64,000 nucleotides of DNA from Lentimicrobium sp. (GCA_023957275.1 JAMLHF010000013.1:1-64000); one strand, 5' to 3'; positions 52,765 to 62,747 are shown, numbered from the stretch's first letter. Notes: generated from the sequence alone by a model not told the origin. Made by a program: numbers and translations.

Positions 52765-55248
52765 ATGGTTTTTCCTGAAACATCCAGAAAGTATTCCATA
52801 TCCGGCACCCTGCTGAGCCTGGGAATTTTTATAATGGTTTCTTTTGTCAGTCCGTCGGTCAGCTATGGCCAGAGCAGAAGGATAGCCGCTGCAGAAGAAG
52901 CTTTCAACAATTTCCAGTACAATGTCGCGGTTAACCGTTACAAGAAAGCGTATTCCAAAACCAAAAGCCGGCCTGAAAAGGACAGGATTTCTTTTCAGAT
53001 GGCGGAGTGTTACCGGATGATGAACAATACGAAGCGGGCAGAAGTCACCTACCGCCGTATCATCAAAAGCGACTTTGCCAGGCGGAACCCCGTGGTATAT
53101 CTGCATTATGCCAATATGCTGAGGGCCAATGAAAAATACGAAGATGCGAAGGACTATTACAGTCTTTATGTTGAAAATGTTCCCGATGACCCCCGCGGTG
53201 CCAATGGGATCAGATCCTGTGAGCTGGCATCGGAATGGATAGAGAATCCGACCAAATTTACTGTTACAAACATAAAAAAGGTCAATTCAAAGAGTGATGA
53301 TTTTGCGGCCACCTATGCCGATAAATTTTATAATGCGCTGATTTTCACTTCTACCAGAGAGGGAAGTACCGGCAAAGGATTGGATGACTGGACCGGACAA
53401 AACTTCAGTGATCTGTTCCTGACCCGCCAGGACAGAAAAGGCGAATGGAGTGAACCGACGCTTGCCGATGCCGAAGGCAGAATTAACACCTCCGGCAACG
53501 AAGGAGCGCCAGCCTTCAATGACAACTTTACCACGCTTTATTATACCCGGTGCGGAAACGCCGAAGATTCCGCCTCAAACTGTCAGATTCTTGTTGTAAA
53601 AAGATCCGGCAGGGGTTGGGGTGAACCACAGGTGCTGAACCTGGGAAAAGATACGGCAGTGACCAACGGTCACCCGGCCATTAGTTCGGATGAACTTACG
53701 CTGATTTTCTCCAGTGACAGAAAAAACGGACAAGGCGGAAAAGACCTGTGGATTGCCACCAGGAAAAGTACTTCCGATGAATTCAACAAACCGCTGAACC
53801 TGGGAGCGGTCGTGAATACACCGGGGGATGAAGTTTTCCCCTTTCTGAAAAATGACACAGTGCTCTACTTTTCCTCCAACGGACATCCCGGCCTCGGGGG
53901 GCTTGATATTTTCAAAAGCGTGAGACGCGGAGACGAATGGACAGTCCCGGTAAATATGGAAGTTCCTGTAAATTCAAGCGCCGATGACTTTGCGATGATC
54001 TTCCAGCCGGGCGAAGAACAGGGGTTTATGACTTCGAACCGCAAAGGCGGACGCGGGGGAGATGATATTTATTCATTTATCAATCCGCCGCTGGTCTTTA
54101 CCCTTCAGGGAACCGTGAAAGACGACCGTACCCTCCAGTTTGTCCCTCTGGCAACTGTCAGGCTGGTAGGCTCCGATGGGTCTTCAGTTGACGCCAAAAC
54201 CGATCCAAAAGGATTTTATTCCTTCAGCAAATCGCAGATCAAGCCCAATGTCACCTATGAACTTACAGTTTTAAAAGACAACTATTTCAATAAAAAAGCG
54301 AGGGAAACCACTGTTGGTCTAGAAAAGAACAAGGATTTCGTGATCGACTTCCTGCTGGAACCCATTCCCGAAAAGCCCGTTGTATTGCCCGACATTCTTT
54401 ACGACCTGGCAAAATGGGACCTGAAACCGCAATACCAGGATTCGCTGCAGGGCCTGATCAAAACCCTGCTCGAAAACGAAACCGTGGTCGTTGAGCTGGC
54501 CTCACATACCGATGCCCGCGATACCGAAGAGCGCAACGACATCCTTTCGCAGCGCCGTGCAGAATCTGTTGTTAATTACCTGATTGACAGAGGAATTGAC
54601 CCGGAACGACTGGTGGCTAAAGGCTATGGTGAGCGGGTACCCAGGGTGCTGGCCAAAGATGTGCGCAAAGATGGTTTTCTGTTTAAAAACGGTACCAGAC
54701 TGACGGAAACTTTTATTGACTCACTGAGCACCACCGCCGAAAAAGAGGCTGCCCACGCCCTTAACCGCCGGACGGAATTCAGGGTACTCAGCAAAGATTT
54801 TGTACCCAAGCCCAAAAACAAGGAGATTACCCAGAAAGTCGAGATTAAGATCAACCCCGAGGACAACATCGTGGCCATTGAAGTCGGCAGGGGTAATGCG
54901 GTAACCATACCGGTTATTGTGAACGGATACAATGTAAAAATCATGCTCGACCGGGATGACCGCGGGCTGATTTTCTCCCTGCCCGAAGCGCAGAAGTTGT
55001 TGCAGTCGGGAGCCATCACCAAAGATGATTTTATCGGGGATGCCAATGTAATCCTTGCCGAAGGGTCCATTGCCGACCGCGCGGTGTTTAGAATCAGGGA
55101 ATTCAAAATCGGCCCAAAAACAGTCAGCAATATCGAAGCCAGTGTTTCGACCAGACTTACCGAGGGAGTCATTATGGGCGAAAGCACCATCAATATGCTG
55201 GGCAGGTTTAAAATTGATGAAGCGAACAAACAACTGATTTTCAATTAA
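52765..55248 (+). CDS. OmpA-family envelope protein with degenerate retropepsin tail
   Basis: 827 aa. Signal peptide (about 12-35), TPR-like helices (about 36-135), WD40/PD40 propeller (about 165-430; ISSDELTLIFSSDRKNGQGG), CarboxypepD_reg domain (about 445-520), and OmpA peptidoglycan-binding domain (about 535-675; VVELASHTDARDTEERN, then NRRTEFRVL) with a ~20-residue insert. This is the common Bacteroidota OmpA type linked to T9SS or cell-shape modules. Unusually, residues ~690-827 add a retropepsin fold (IPVIVNGYNVKIMLD ... AEGSIADRAVFRIREFKIG ... MGESTINMLGRF) in which the catalytic DTG is replaced by D729-R-D-D-R-G, so probably not a protease. Confidence 0.9.
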   Translation: MVFPETSRKYSISGTLLSLGIFIMVSFVSPSVSYGQSRRIAAAEEAFNNFQYNVAVNRYKKAYSKTKSRPEKDRISFQMAECYRMMNNTKRAEVTYRRIIKSDFARRNPVVYLHYANMLRANEKYEDAKDYYSLYVENVPDDPRGANGIRSCELASEWIENPTKFTVTNIKKVNSKSDDFAATYADKFYNALIFTSTREGSTGKGLDDWTGQNFSDLFLTRQDRKGEWSEPTLADAEGRINTSGNEGAPAFNDNFTTLYYTRCGNAEDSASNCQILVVKRSGRGWGEPQVLNLGKDTAVTNGHPAISSDELTLIFSSDRKNGQGGKDLWIATRKSTSDEFNKPLNLGAVVNTPGDEVFPFLKNDTVLYFSSNGHPGLGGLDIFKSVRRGDEWTVPVNMEVPVNSSADDFAMIFQPGEEQGFMTSNRKGGRGGDDIYSFINPPLVFTLQGTVKDDRTLQFVPLATVRLVGSDGSSVDAKTDPKGFYSFSKSQIKPNVTYELTVLKDNYFNKKARETTVGLEKNKDFVIDFLLEPIPEKPVVLPDILYDLAKWDLKPQYQDSLQGLIKTLLENETVVVELASHTDARDTEERNDILSQRRAESVVNYLIDRGIDPERLVAKGYGERVPRVLAKDVRKDGFLFKNGTRLTETFIDSLSTTAEKEAAHALNRRTEFRVLSKDFVPKPKNKEITQKVEIKINPEDNIVAIEVGRGNAVTIPVIVNGYNVKIMLDRDDRGLIFSLPEAQKLLQSGAITKDDFIGDANVILAEGSIADRAVFRIREFKIGPKTVSNIEASVSTRLTEGVIMGESTINMLGRFKIDEANKQLIFN

Positions 55249-55255
55249 CATTATT

Positions 55256-55281
55256 AAACCGGCTGCTTCGGCAGCCGGTTT
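55256..55281 (+). terminator. Terminator with TTCG tetraloop
   Basis: A perfect 11-bp stem AAACCGGCTGC / GCAGCCGGTTT around TTCG, 8 bp after the OmpA-type stop and 22 bp before the purM start. Confidence 0.88.
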
Positions 55282-55302
55282 GCTTTGGTTTATACTACAA
55301 CT

Positions 55303-56472
55303 ATGCCGCAGGAATCGAGATATATCCAAAGAGGCGTTTCCGCCGGGAAAGAGGATGTGCACAATGCCATCGCCAATATCGACAAGGGGCTGTATCCGAA
55401 AGCTTTCTGTAAAATCATTCCCGACATCCTCGGAAATGATCCGGATTGGTGCAACATCATGCATGCCGACGGGGCAGGTACAAAGTCATCGCTGGCATAC
55501 CTTTACTGGAAAGAGACCGGTGACCTCAGCGTATGGAAAGGGATCGCGCAGGACGCCGTGGTGATGAACACCGACGACCTGCTCTGCGTAGGCGCTACCG
55601 ACAACATCCTTTTATCCTCCACCATCGGAAGAAACAAAAATAAAATCCCCGGAGAGGTGATTGCCGCCATCATCAACGGCACGGAGGAATTTCTGGAAGA
55701 GATGCGCAGCCATGGCGTCGGCATCTGGTCAACCGGCGGTGAAACGGCCGATGTGGGCGACCTGGTCAGGACCATCATCGTTGATTCCACGGTTACAGCC
55801 CGTATGCCGCGCAACCGGGTTATATCAAACCACCGCATACAGGCGGGCGATGTCATTGTCGGATTGGCTTCATACGGACAAGCCAAATATGAAAGTACAT
55901 ACAACGGAGGCATGGGCAGCAACGGGCTGACTTCGGCCAGGCATGATGTATTTAACAAAGTATATGCAACGCTCTTCCCTGAAAGTTTCGATCCTGAGAT
56001 TCCCGAAGCACTTGCCTACAGCGGCAGTCTGAAACTGACGGATCCATCGCCGGTGCCGGGCATCGACATGGGTAAACTGGTCCTCTCCCCTACCCGCACC
56101 TACGCCCCGGTAATCAAACAGATACTGGATCAGTACCATGGCCAGATACACGGCATGGTGCACTGCTCGGGCGGCGCGCAAACCAAGGTGTTGCATTTTG
56201 TGGAAAACCTTCATGTGATTAAGGATAACCTTTTTGAGATTCCGCCGCTTTTCAGCATCATTCAGGAGCAATCGGGCACCTCATGGCCCGAAATGTATAA
56301 GGTCTTCAATATGGGGCACCGGATGGAACTGTATGTGCCTGAAGAAATCGCCGCAGCGCTTATCGGTATTTCAGAAAATTTCGGAATTGAAGCGAAGGTG
56401 GTGGGCAGGTGTGAAGCGGCAAAGCAATCCAAACTGACAATTTCTGCCGGAAAATCCATTTTTCAGTATTAA
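55303..56472 (+). CDS. purM: Phosphoribosylformylglycinamidine cyclo-ligase (AIR synthase)
   Basis: 389 aa from the ATG at 55303; six earlier codons back to a TTG would enter the terminator's tail. PurM makes aminoimidazole ribotide from FGAM with ATP in purine synthesis. HADGAGTKSSLA (about 53-64), MNTDDLLCVGA (about 90-100) and GIWSTGGETADVGDLV (about 138-153) are the conserved nucleotide and magnesium blocks. The longer Bacteroidota-type PurM is expected at this length. Stand-alone, not with other pur genes. Confidence 0.93.
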   Translation: MPQESRYIQRGVSAGKEDVHNAIANIDKGLYPKAFCKIIPDILGNDPDWCNIMHADGAGTKSSLAYLYWKETGDLSVWKGIAQDAVVMNTDDLLCVGATDNILLSSTIGRNKNKIPGEVIAAIINGTEEFLEEMRSHGVGIWSTGGETADVGDLVRTIIVDSTVTARMPRNRVISNHRIQAGDVIVGLASYGQAKYESTYNGGMGSNGLTSARHDVFNKVYATLFPESFDPEIPEALAYSGSLKLTDPSPVPGIDMGKLVLSPTRTYAPVIKQILDQYHGQIHGMVHCSGGAQTKVLHFVENLHVIKDNLFEIPPLFSIIQEQSGTSWPEMYKVFNMGHRMELYVPEEIAAALIGISENFGIEAKVVGRCEAAKQSKLTISAGKSIFQY

Positions 56473-57114
56473 ATTTTGAGGTTCCGGTAGATTTATGAAT
56501 TAAGGCTCAATCTCCTTAATGCTTGCGTTGGTTACCCCGATTCCTGATTCAGACCTCATAATGTATGATAATTCTGCTTGCTATACTCCGGGCTTCAGCC
56601 CGGGGTAAAAGCAGATCCCCGAACCAACCGGCTTTAGCCGAAAAGCCGTGAGAAGTCAAGCCTGGGCGAACTTTTTGAACTGCCGGTTTTTGCCAATGCC
56701 TGGCTGCGAATAAACTTGTGCCACTTTTTGGGCTAAAGCCCCTGCGTTGGTCAGCCGCTGTTTACCCCCGGCTCAAGCCGGGGGTAAGAAACCGGAATAG
56801 GAAGCTTCAGAAACTGCAGAAAATCAAAAGAAATTGTGTGAAGCTATTTAACCTATGTATGCGTTGGTTGAGCCAAAGTCCGGATTTAGACGTCAGCATT
56901 CTGATTAACAGTACGATAATTCCGTTTGCTTTACTCCGGGCTTCAGCCCGGGGTAAAAGCAGATCCCTGAACCAACCGGCTTTAGCCGAAAAGCCGTGAG
57001 AAGTCAAGCCTGGGCGATTTTTTGAACTGCCGGTTTTTGCCAATGACTGGCTGCGAATAAACTTTTGCCACTTTTTGGGCTAAAGCCCCTGCGTTGGTCA
57101 GCAGTTAAAATAAC
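56473..57114. repeat. Palindrome-rich repeat, two direct copies
   Basis: No gene. Two copies of a ~240-bp unit (about 56510-56755 and 56860-57103) lie at a 348-bp offset. Each contains CCGGGC-ttca-GCCCGG, CGGCT-tt-AGCCG and GGGCT-aa-AGCCC hairpins and a shared tail ending GCGTTGGTCAGC. Between them, 56764-56785 is a 10-bp perfect stem with a 2-nt loop. Such dispersed palindromes resemble REP-type elements, which spread through RAYT transposases; no transposase is present. Confidence 0.75.
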
Positions 57115-57186
57115 AAATTACCCCACAGCCTCACCCTCTTTTTGCAATGACTTGATCACCACGCAATGATGAAACCCGGAATTCCG

Positions 57187-57194
57187 TATCTTTG
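57187..57194 (+). promoter_or_regulatory. -7 element (TATCTTTG) of prfA
   Basis: A TAnnTTTG match 20 bp before the prfA ATG; the leader is therefore very short. Confidence 0.5.
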
Positions 57195-57214
57195 CACCCC
57201 AAAAACCAAACACC

Positions 57215-58285
57215 ATGCTCGATAAGCTTCAGGCCATATATAAACGTTACCTGGATATTGAAAAACAGATGAATGAACCGGCCGTTATGGCCGATATGAA
57301 GGCGTACATTAAACTCAGCAAAGATTACAAGGAGTTGCAGCCGATTATCGTCGCGTATAAGGAATACGAAACGGTACTGGCCAATATCGAATCGGCAAAG
57401 GAAATCCTCTACAACGAGAAAGACGAGGAATTCAGGGCGATGGCCAAGGAGGAGCTGAATACGCTGACCGAAACCCGCGACACGATGGAAGAAGACATCC
57501 GCCTGATGCTGATTCCTTCCGATCCGCAGGACGGTAAGAATGCCGTGGTGGAAATCCGTGCCGGCACCGGCGGTGACGAAGCAAGTATCTTTGCCGGAGA
57601 CCTTTACAGAATGTACACCAAATACTGTGAAACCAAAGGCTGGAAAATCGAACTGGTAGACTTCACTGATGGAACGGCCGGAGGATATAAGGAGATTATC
57701 GTGAATATTTCCGGGGAAAACGTTTACGGTCAGATGAAATATGAATCCGGGGTCCACCGTGTGCAGCGTGTACCGCAAACTGAAACACAGGGAAGGGTGC
57801 ATACCTCCGCGGCATCGGTGGTGGTGCTTCCGGAAGCCGATGAGTTCGACATTGACCTTAAGCCCAGCGATATCCGCAAGGATCTTTACTGCTCTTCGGG
57901 ACCCGGCGGACAATCTGTCAACACCACATATTCTGCCGTTAGGCTTACCCACATCCCTACCGGAATCACCGTTGCCATTCAGGATCAGAAATCGCAGCTC
58001 AAGAATTACGACAAAGCCCTCACGATCCTCAGGACCCGGCTTTTCGAACTTGAGTACCAGAAGTACCTCGACGAGATTTCCAAAAAGAGGAAGACCATGG
58101 TTTCCACCGGAGACCGTTCTGCTAAAATCCGAACCTATAATTATCCCCAAAGCCGCATTACCGACCACCGGATCAACCTCACCGTGTATAACCTGCCCAC
58201 CTTTATGGACGGCGATATCCAGGACATGATCGATGCGCTGCAACTGGCCGAAAATGCTGAACGCCTGAAGGAAGCGGTGGGTTAA
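57215..58285 (+). CDS. prfA: Peptide chain release factor 1
   Basis: 356 aa. It reads UAG/UAA in the ribosome and triggers peptide release. The catalytic GGQ is at 231-233 (SSGPGGQSVNTTYSAVRLTH), where the Gln is normally methylated by PrmC. The stop-codon reading region near 180-195 is P-Q-T-E (RVPQTETQGRVHTS); RF1s usually have PxT with PAT/PVT, so PQT is a mild variant. A helical domain 1 (1-100) precedes it. Full length. No prmC next to it; pyrF follows in the same direction after 171 bp. Confidence 0.96.
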   Translation: MLDKLQAIYKRYLDIEKQMNEPAVMADMKAYIKLSKDYKELQPIIVAYKEYETVLANIESAKEILYNEKDEEFRAMAKEELNTLTETRDTMEEDIRLMLIPSDPQDGKNAVVEIRAGTGGDEASIFAGDLYRMYTKYCETKGWKIELVDFTDGTAGGYKEIIVNISGENVYGQMKYESGVHRVQRVPQTETQGRVHTSAASVVVLPEADEFDIDLKPSDIRKDLYCSSGPGGQSVNTTYSAVRLTHIPTGITVAIQDQKSQLKNYDKALTILRTRLFELEYQKYLDEISKKRKTMVSTGDRSAKIRTYNYPQSRITDHRINLTVYNLPTFMDGDIQDMIDALQLAENAERLKEAVG

Positions 58286-58421
58286 TCCCGCCTGCACTTC
58301 CATTCCAGTGCTTGCATCTCTGACCGTTTCTTTCCTATTCGTATTCAGTCAGTTGACGCACCTAAACACGGGATTACTCTGTATTTCCACGCAGGCAGAC
58401 CTGTAATTCAGCGCTTTTTTC

Positions 58422-58429
58422 TAATTTTG
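58422..58429 (+). promoter_or_regulatory. -7 element (TAATTTTG) of pyrF
   Basis: A TAnnTTTG match 28 bp before the ATG at 58457. The longer reading frame from 58427 begins inside this element, which supports the later start. Confidence 0.5.
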
Positions 58430-58456
58430 CGGCTGACTCCATTCAATCCCCGCACT

Positions 58457-59284
58457 ATGAACCGCGAACAACTTATCAACCTGATCCGGCAAAAGCAATC
58501 CTTTCTGTGTGTCGGACTCGACAGCGACATGGATAAAATTCCTGCTCACCTTAGGAATACGGCTGACCCCATCTACGAATTTAACCGGCAGATCATTGAC
58601 GCGACCCTGCCCTACGCGGTTGCATACAAACCTAACCTTGCCTTTTATGAGTCGCGCGGAATTCCTGGGCTCAACAGCCTTTACAAAACCATGGCTTACC
58701 TGGAATCCTTCAGGGACCAGTGTTTCACCATCGCCGACGCCAAAAGGGGCGATATCGGGAACACCTCGACCCAGTATGCCAAAGCGTTTTTCGGCAAACA
58801 GGACTCAGGACTTGATTTTGACGCGGTGACCGTCGCTCCCTACATGGGCGAGGATTCCGTCAAGCCCTTTCTGGCATTTGAAGACAAGTGGGTGATTTTG
58901 CTGGCACTTACCTCCAACAAGGGAGCTTCAGATTTTCAGCTTACGGAAGACAGGCAGGGAGAGAAACTGTTCAACAGGGTGCTGTCCACATCAGCAGGCT
59001 GGGGAAACGCGGGCAACATGATGTTTGTGGTCGGCGCCACCCGCGCTGAAATGCTGACAGAAGTAAGAAAAATTGTCCCGGATCATTTTCTGCTGGTGCC
59101 CGGCGTCGGCGCCCAGGGCGGCAGCCTTCAGGAGGTGGCAAAATACGGACTCAACAAAGATTGCGGATTGCTGGTAAATGCCTCACGGAGCATTATTTAT
59201 GCCTCCGGAAGCACCGATTTTGCCTCCAAAGCCGCTGAGGAAGCCAAAGCCATGCAGGAAGAAATGGCCGGCTTGCTGGTATAA
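58457..59284 (+). CDS. pyrF: Orotidine-5'-phosphate decarboxylase, type 2
   Basis: 275 aa from the ATG at 58457 ([15 protein letters not shown]). It converts OMP to UMP, the last step of pyrimidine synthesis. [14 protein letters not shown] (about 18-31) and [13 protein letters not shown] (about 92-104) carry the substrate Asp and the catalytic Asp/Lys tetrad; [10 protein letters not shown] (about 216-225) binds phosphate. The length (~275) marks the longer type 2 subfamily. Monocistronic, closed by the terminator at 59305. Confidence 0.97.
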   Translation: MNREQLINLIRQKQSFLCVGLDSDMDKIPAHLRNTADPIYEFNRQIIDATLPYAVAYKPNLAFYESRGIPGLNSLYKTMAYLESFRDQCFTIADAKRGDIGNTSTQYAKAFFGKQDSGLDFDAVTVAPYMGEDSVKPFLAFEDKWVILLALTSNKGASDFQLTEDRQGEKLFNRVLSTSAGWGNAGNMMFVVGATRAEMLTEVRKIVPDHFLLVPGVGAQGGSLQEVAKYGLNKDCGLLVNASRSIIYASGSTDFASKAAEEAKAMQEEMAGLLV

Positions 59285-59304
59285 AATCAATTACGGTTAT
59301 GATA

Positions 59305-59332
59305 AAAAAAGCCCGCTTTCACGGGCTTTTTT
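59305..59332. terminator. Bidirectional terminator between pyrF and ilvE
   Basis: An 11-bp stem, AAAAAAGCCCG with CGGGCTTTTTT, and a 6-nt loop, symmetric A and T tracts; it serves both convergent genes. Confidence 0.92.
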
Positions 59333-59349
59333 ATTTCGGTACAAGTTTG

Positions 59350-60369
59350 TTATTCAACAATATAGTTCCATCCGAAGATATCCGGCTCATCGCCGTACTG
59401 AATCCCCTGGAGGCGCTTGTAAAGTTTGGTGGAAACCGGTCCGGCCTGTCCGTCGCTACAGTATTTGTAAACATGCCCGGTCAGGTGGTCATCGATTTTA
59501 CAAACGGGTGAGATCACGGCAGCGGTTCCGCAGGCGCCCACTTCGTCAAAGTCGGCAAGTTCTTCGACAAGAACAGGCCTTACTTCCACTTCCATACCCA
59601 TATCGCGGGCAAGGTCCATCAGGCTCTTGTTGGTGATGGAAGGAAGAATGGACTCTGATTTCGGGGTGATGTATTTATTTCCCTTGATGGCAAAGAAATT
59701 TGCCGGTCCAGCTTCGTCAATATATTTCTTCTCTTTTGCATCGAGGAACAGCGCGGCGGCGTATCCGGCGGCATGGGCTTCCTCTCCGGCGCTAAGGCTG
59801 GCGGCGTAATTTCCACCCACTTTGAAACGGCCGGTACCTTTGGGGGCTGCACGGTCGTGATCGCGGGCAATCTGAAGGGCCACCGGCTTAAAGCCTTCCT
59901 TAAAGTAAGGCCCTACCGGGGTAACAAATACCAGGAAGAGATACTCATCAGCGGGCTTCACCCCTACGCGTGCACCGGTTCCGATCAACAACGGCCTCAG
60001 ATAGAGGGAAGCGCCGGTTCCATATGGCGGAATAAAACGCTCATTGAGCCTGATGGCCGTAGTGATGGCCTTCAGGAACAGTTCATGCGGAACAACAGCC
60101 ATCATAACACCATTGGCCGAATTTTCCATACGTTTGGCATTTTCCTCCCAACGGAAAATACGGATCTTACCGTCTTTTCCCCTGAAAGCCTTCATGCCTT
60201 CAAATGCTTCCTGTCCATAGTGCAGCGAAGAGGCAGCAATGTGCATACTTACATATTCGGAAGAAGAAATCTCCAACTCTCCCCATTTCCCGTTTCTGTA
60301 ATAACTACGGACATTGTAGTCGGTTTTTACATACCCGAAGGGTAAGTGTGTCCAGTCAAGTTCTAACAT
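59350..60369 (-). CDS. ilvE: Branched-chain amino acid aminotransferase
   Basis: 339 aa, fold-type IV PLP aminotransferase that moves the amino group between Leu/Ile/Val and 2-oxoglutarate. K183 in RFKVGGNYAASL is the Schiff-base lysine, and E-L-A-D-F-D-E-V-G-A-C-G-T-A-A (about 277-291) is the conserved cofactor/substrate block with CGTAA. The length matches the long BCAT-II subfamily. No other ilv or leu genes are near; it is monocistronic on the minus strand. Confidence 0.96.
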   Translation of the reverse strand: MLELDWTHLPFGYVKTDYNVRSYYRNGKWGELEISSSEYVSMHIAASSLHYGQEAFEGMKAFRGKDGKIRIFRWEENAKRMENSANGVMMAVVPHELFLKAITTAIRLNERFIPPYGTGASLYLRPLLIGTGARVGVKPADEYLFLVFVTPVGPYFKEGFKPVALQIARDHDRAAPKGTGRFKVGGNYAASLSAGEEAHAAGYAAALFLDAKEKKYIDEAGPANFFAIKGNKYITPKSESILPSITNKSLMDLARDMGMEVEVRPVLVEELADFDEVGACGTAAVISPVCKIDDHLTGHVYKYCSDGQAGPVSTKLYKRLQGIQYGDEPDIFGWNYIVE

Positions 60370-60721
60370 AAAACTATATTTTAGTTGGTTTTTGAATCCG
60401 GTGTTAGTGCGGGCTAAATTAGAAACTTTCCCCCGATTGGCAAAGGGAAAAGGTGTTTTTATTACCTGTTCAGAATTATTGCATTAAACTTATTATCAAT
60501 CAATTAATATAAATTCGTATATCCGGTGCGGCATCCGGTCAGGTCCCGCCTTCCCGGACTGTCAAAAATTATAACAGATTTCAAACTTCAACCCTCACTT
60601 CCGTATAAACCGGATAAAAAGATGATGAGGGAGTTAGTGTAAAATTTACATTAATTCATCATTCATTCGTTGCATCTGCTGAAACAGTCTCAAAATCCGG
60701 CCTTAATCGATAAGCATTCGC
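60370..60721. other. Intergenic stretch between ilvE and the RuvC-like gene
   Basis: About 350 bp between divergent genes. It should hold the ilvE promoter, but I see no clear operator, attenuator hairpin or RNA gene. Confidence 0.4.
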
Positions 60722-60729
60722 TAAATTTG
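60722..60729 (+). promoter_or_regulatory. -7 element (TAAATTTG) of the RuvC-like gene
   Basis: A TAnnTTTG match 56 bp before the ATG at 60785. Confidence 0.45.
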
Positions 60730-60784
60730 TAAATGAAGTGCTGGTCGGGAAACGTAACTGAACCAGGCGGAGGGTGATTGTTCT

Positions 60785-61270
60785 ATGAATACATCAAATA
60801 CAGCTGATCATTTCCTGCTTTCCGTGGATGCCGGCATTCGCACGGGACTGGCGTTATTTAACAATCACGGGCAACTGGTCTGGTACCGCTCGCACAATAT
60901 GGGTTCCATTTCAGGGCTTCGCAAAGCTGTTTACCCCTTGCTGAAATCCATTGATGGTCTTGAATATCTGATTATTGAAGGCGGAGGGCCGGTTGCCGAA
61001 ACCTGGATACATACCGCCGGAAAACTTGGGATTAGCACCATAAAAACCGATGCCGGCGAATGGAGGCGCGACATGCTCTACGACCGACAGCAGAGGTCAG
61101 GTACAAAAGCCAAAAAAACGGCGGTAAAGATGGCCCTGCAGTTTATTAAAAGTTCAGAAGCTCCGGGGGTGAATATCCCGACCCATGATGCAGCGGAGGC
61201 AATACTGACAGGGATTTGGGGATGCTATAAAGCCGGGTGGATCATGCGTTTGCCCGATCTTAACAAATAG
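60785..61270 (+). CDS. Stand-alone RuvC-like (RNase H fold) nuclease
   Basis: 161 aa. It shows the RuvC acid pattern: D15 in LLSVDAGIRTGLALF, E65 in YLIIEGGG, and H134-D135-AAE138-A in THDAAEAIL. In RuvC the corresponding set is D, E and HxxDA-type residues that bind two Mg ions. Size is close to RuvC (~170 aa), but the sequence is not the canonical RuvC of the genome, with EGGGPVAETW replacing the usual helix. It may resolve or cut branched DNA, or be a prophage/mobile-element-type resolvase. It stands alone, directly before the tandem-repeat array. Confidence 0.75.
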   Translation: MNTSNTADHFLLSVDAGIRTGLALFNNHGQLVWYRSHNMGSISGLRKAVYPLLKSIDGLEYLIIEGGGPVAETWIHTAGKLGISTIKTDAGEWRRDMLYDRQQRSGTKAKKTAVKMALQFIKSSEAPGVNIPTHDAAEAILTGIWGCYKAGWIMRLPDLNK

Positions 61271-61477
61271 AGGAGGTCCCGGACCTATGCCAGGGCAACT
61301 CCCCTGTCGCGAATGCGCGGCCCCGCGGCCTGAGCGGATAAAAAGATGAAAATCAACAGTTTGTCCCGACATCACTAAGCATTGATTGGAACATCAATAG
61401 AAAGAAGACCTGACAAGTTGAAGCGTATCCGCACGGAAAATCACACATTCCCAACAGATTACTCTTCTTTGCTTTCT

Positions 61478-61517
61478 GTACTTTTGGCTTGATCCAAAAG
61501 TACCAAAAGATCAAGGC
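61478..61517 (+). ncRNA. Conserved stem-loop with possible pseudoknot, unit 1
   Basis: GTACTTTTGG (61478-61487) pairs with CCAAAAGTAC (61494-61503) around loop CTTGAT; GATCAAG at 61509-61515 can pair with the loop plus one flanking base. Between units the paired bases change together (see unit 3). Confidence 0.4.
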
Positions 61518-62113
61518 TTACCAAAAATGGCTGAAAACAGGCGAGCGTTTTGGCTGGAAGAAACGAAGGTTGTTACAATCCCCCTCTACTTAAAACCGAT
61601 GTACAAAAATCACTCGTGCATCACCCACCTTTTTCACACACGTTTCTTCTCTATTTAGTTGCTGCCTGTTTTCTTAACGCCATTTTTGGAAGGCCGGTCC
61701 TTGCAATTATTATTCTATGATAAAAGTAAAACACTTCATACCTCCTGTATCACAAATCGGAATGGAATTACGCGACTTGTTATAAAATTCAATTTCCTTT
61801 TTTCTTTGTAATCCCAGTAATGTATGGCAGCGTTGAAAATTTTCAGCATTCGCATAAGCGGCCTTCTGGTTTTCGTACGCTATAACATCCAAAAGAAACT
61901 AAAACATCTAACCTTGGTACTAAAGAAAAACAGGCAGCCGTGTCGCGAATGCGCGGCCCCGCGGCCTGAGCGGATAAAAAGATGAAAATCAACAGTTTGT
62001 CCCGACATCACTAAGCATTGATTGGAACATCAATAGAAAGAAGACCTGACAAGTTGAAGCGTATCCGCACGGAAAATCACACATTCCCAACAGATTACTC
62101 TTCTTTGCTTTCT

Positions 62114-62153
62114 GTACTTTTGGCTTGATCCAAAAGTACCAAAAGATCAAGGC
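62114..62153 (+). ncRNA. Conserved stem-loop, unit 2
   Basis: Identical to unit 1: stem 62114-62123 with 62130-62139, loop CTTGAT, and loop-complementary GATCAAG downstream. Confidence 0.4.
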
Positions 62154-62747
62154 TTACCAAAAATGGCTGAAAACAGGCGAGCGTTTTGGCTGGAAGAAAC
62201 GAAGGTTGTTACAATCCCCCTCTACTTAAAACCGATGTACAAAAATCACTCGTGCATCACCCACCTTTTTCACACACGTTTCTTCTCTATTTAGTTGCTG
62301 CCTGTTTTCTTAACGCCATTTTTGGAAGGCCGGTCCTTGCAATTATTATTCAATGATATAGTAAAACACTTCATACCTCCTGTATCACAAATCGGAATGG
62401 AATTACGCAACTTGTTATAAAATTCAATTTCCTTTTTTCTTTGTAATCCCAGTAACGTAAGGCAGCGTCAAAAATTTTCAGCATTCGCATAAGCGGCCTT
62501 CTGGTTTTCGTACGCTATATCATCTGATAAAACTAAAACAGCTAACCTTGGTACTACAGAAAAACAGGCAGCCGTGTTGCGAATGCGCGGCCCCGCGGCC
62601 TGAGCGGATAAAAAGTTGAAAGTCAACAGTTTGTGCTGACATCACTAAGCATTGATTGGAACATCAGTAGAAAGAAGACCTGACAAGTTGAAGCGTATCC
62701 GCACGGAAAATCACTTATTCCCAACGGATTATCATTTTTTACTTCTT

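Noticed and set aside
57131..58303. 390-aa frame opposite prfA
   Set aside because: It is the antisense shadow of the release factor, with no domain or signal features; the plus strand clearly codes for RF1.
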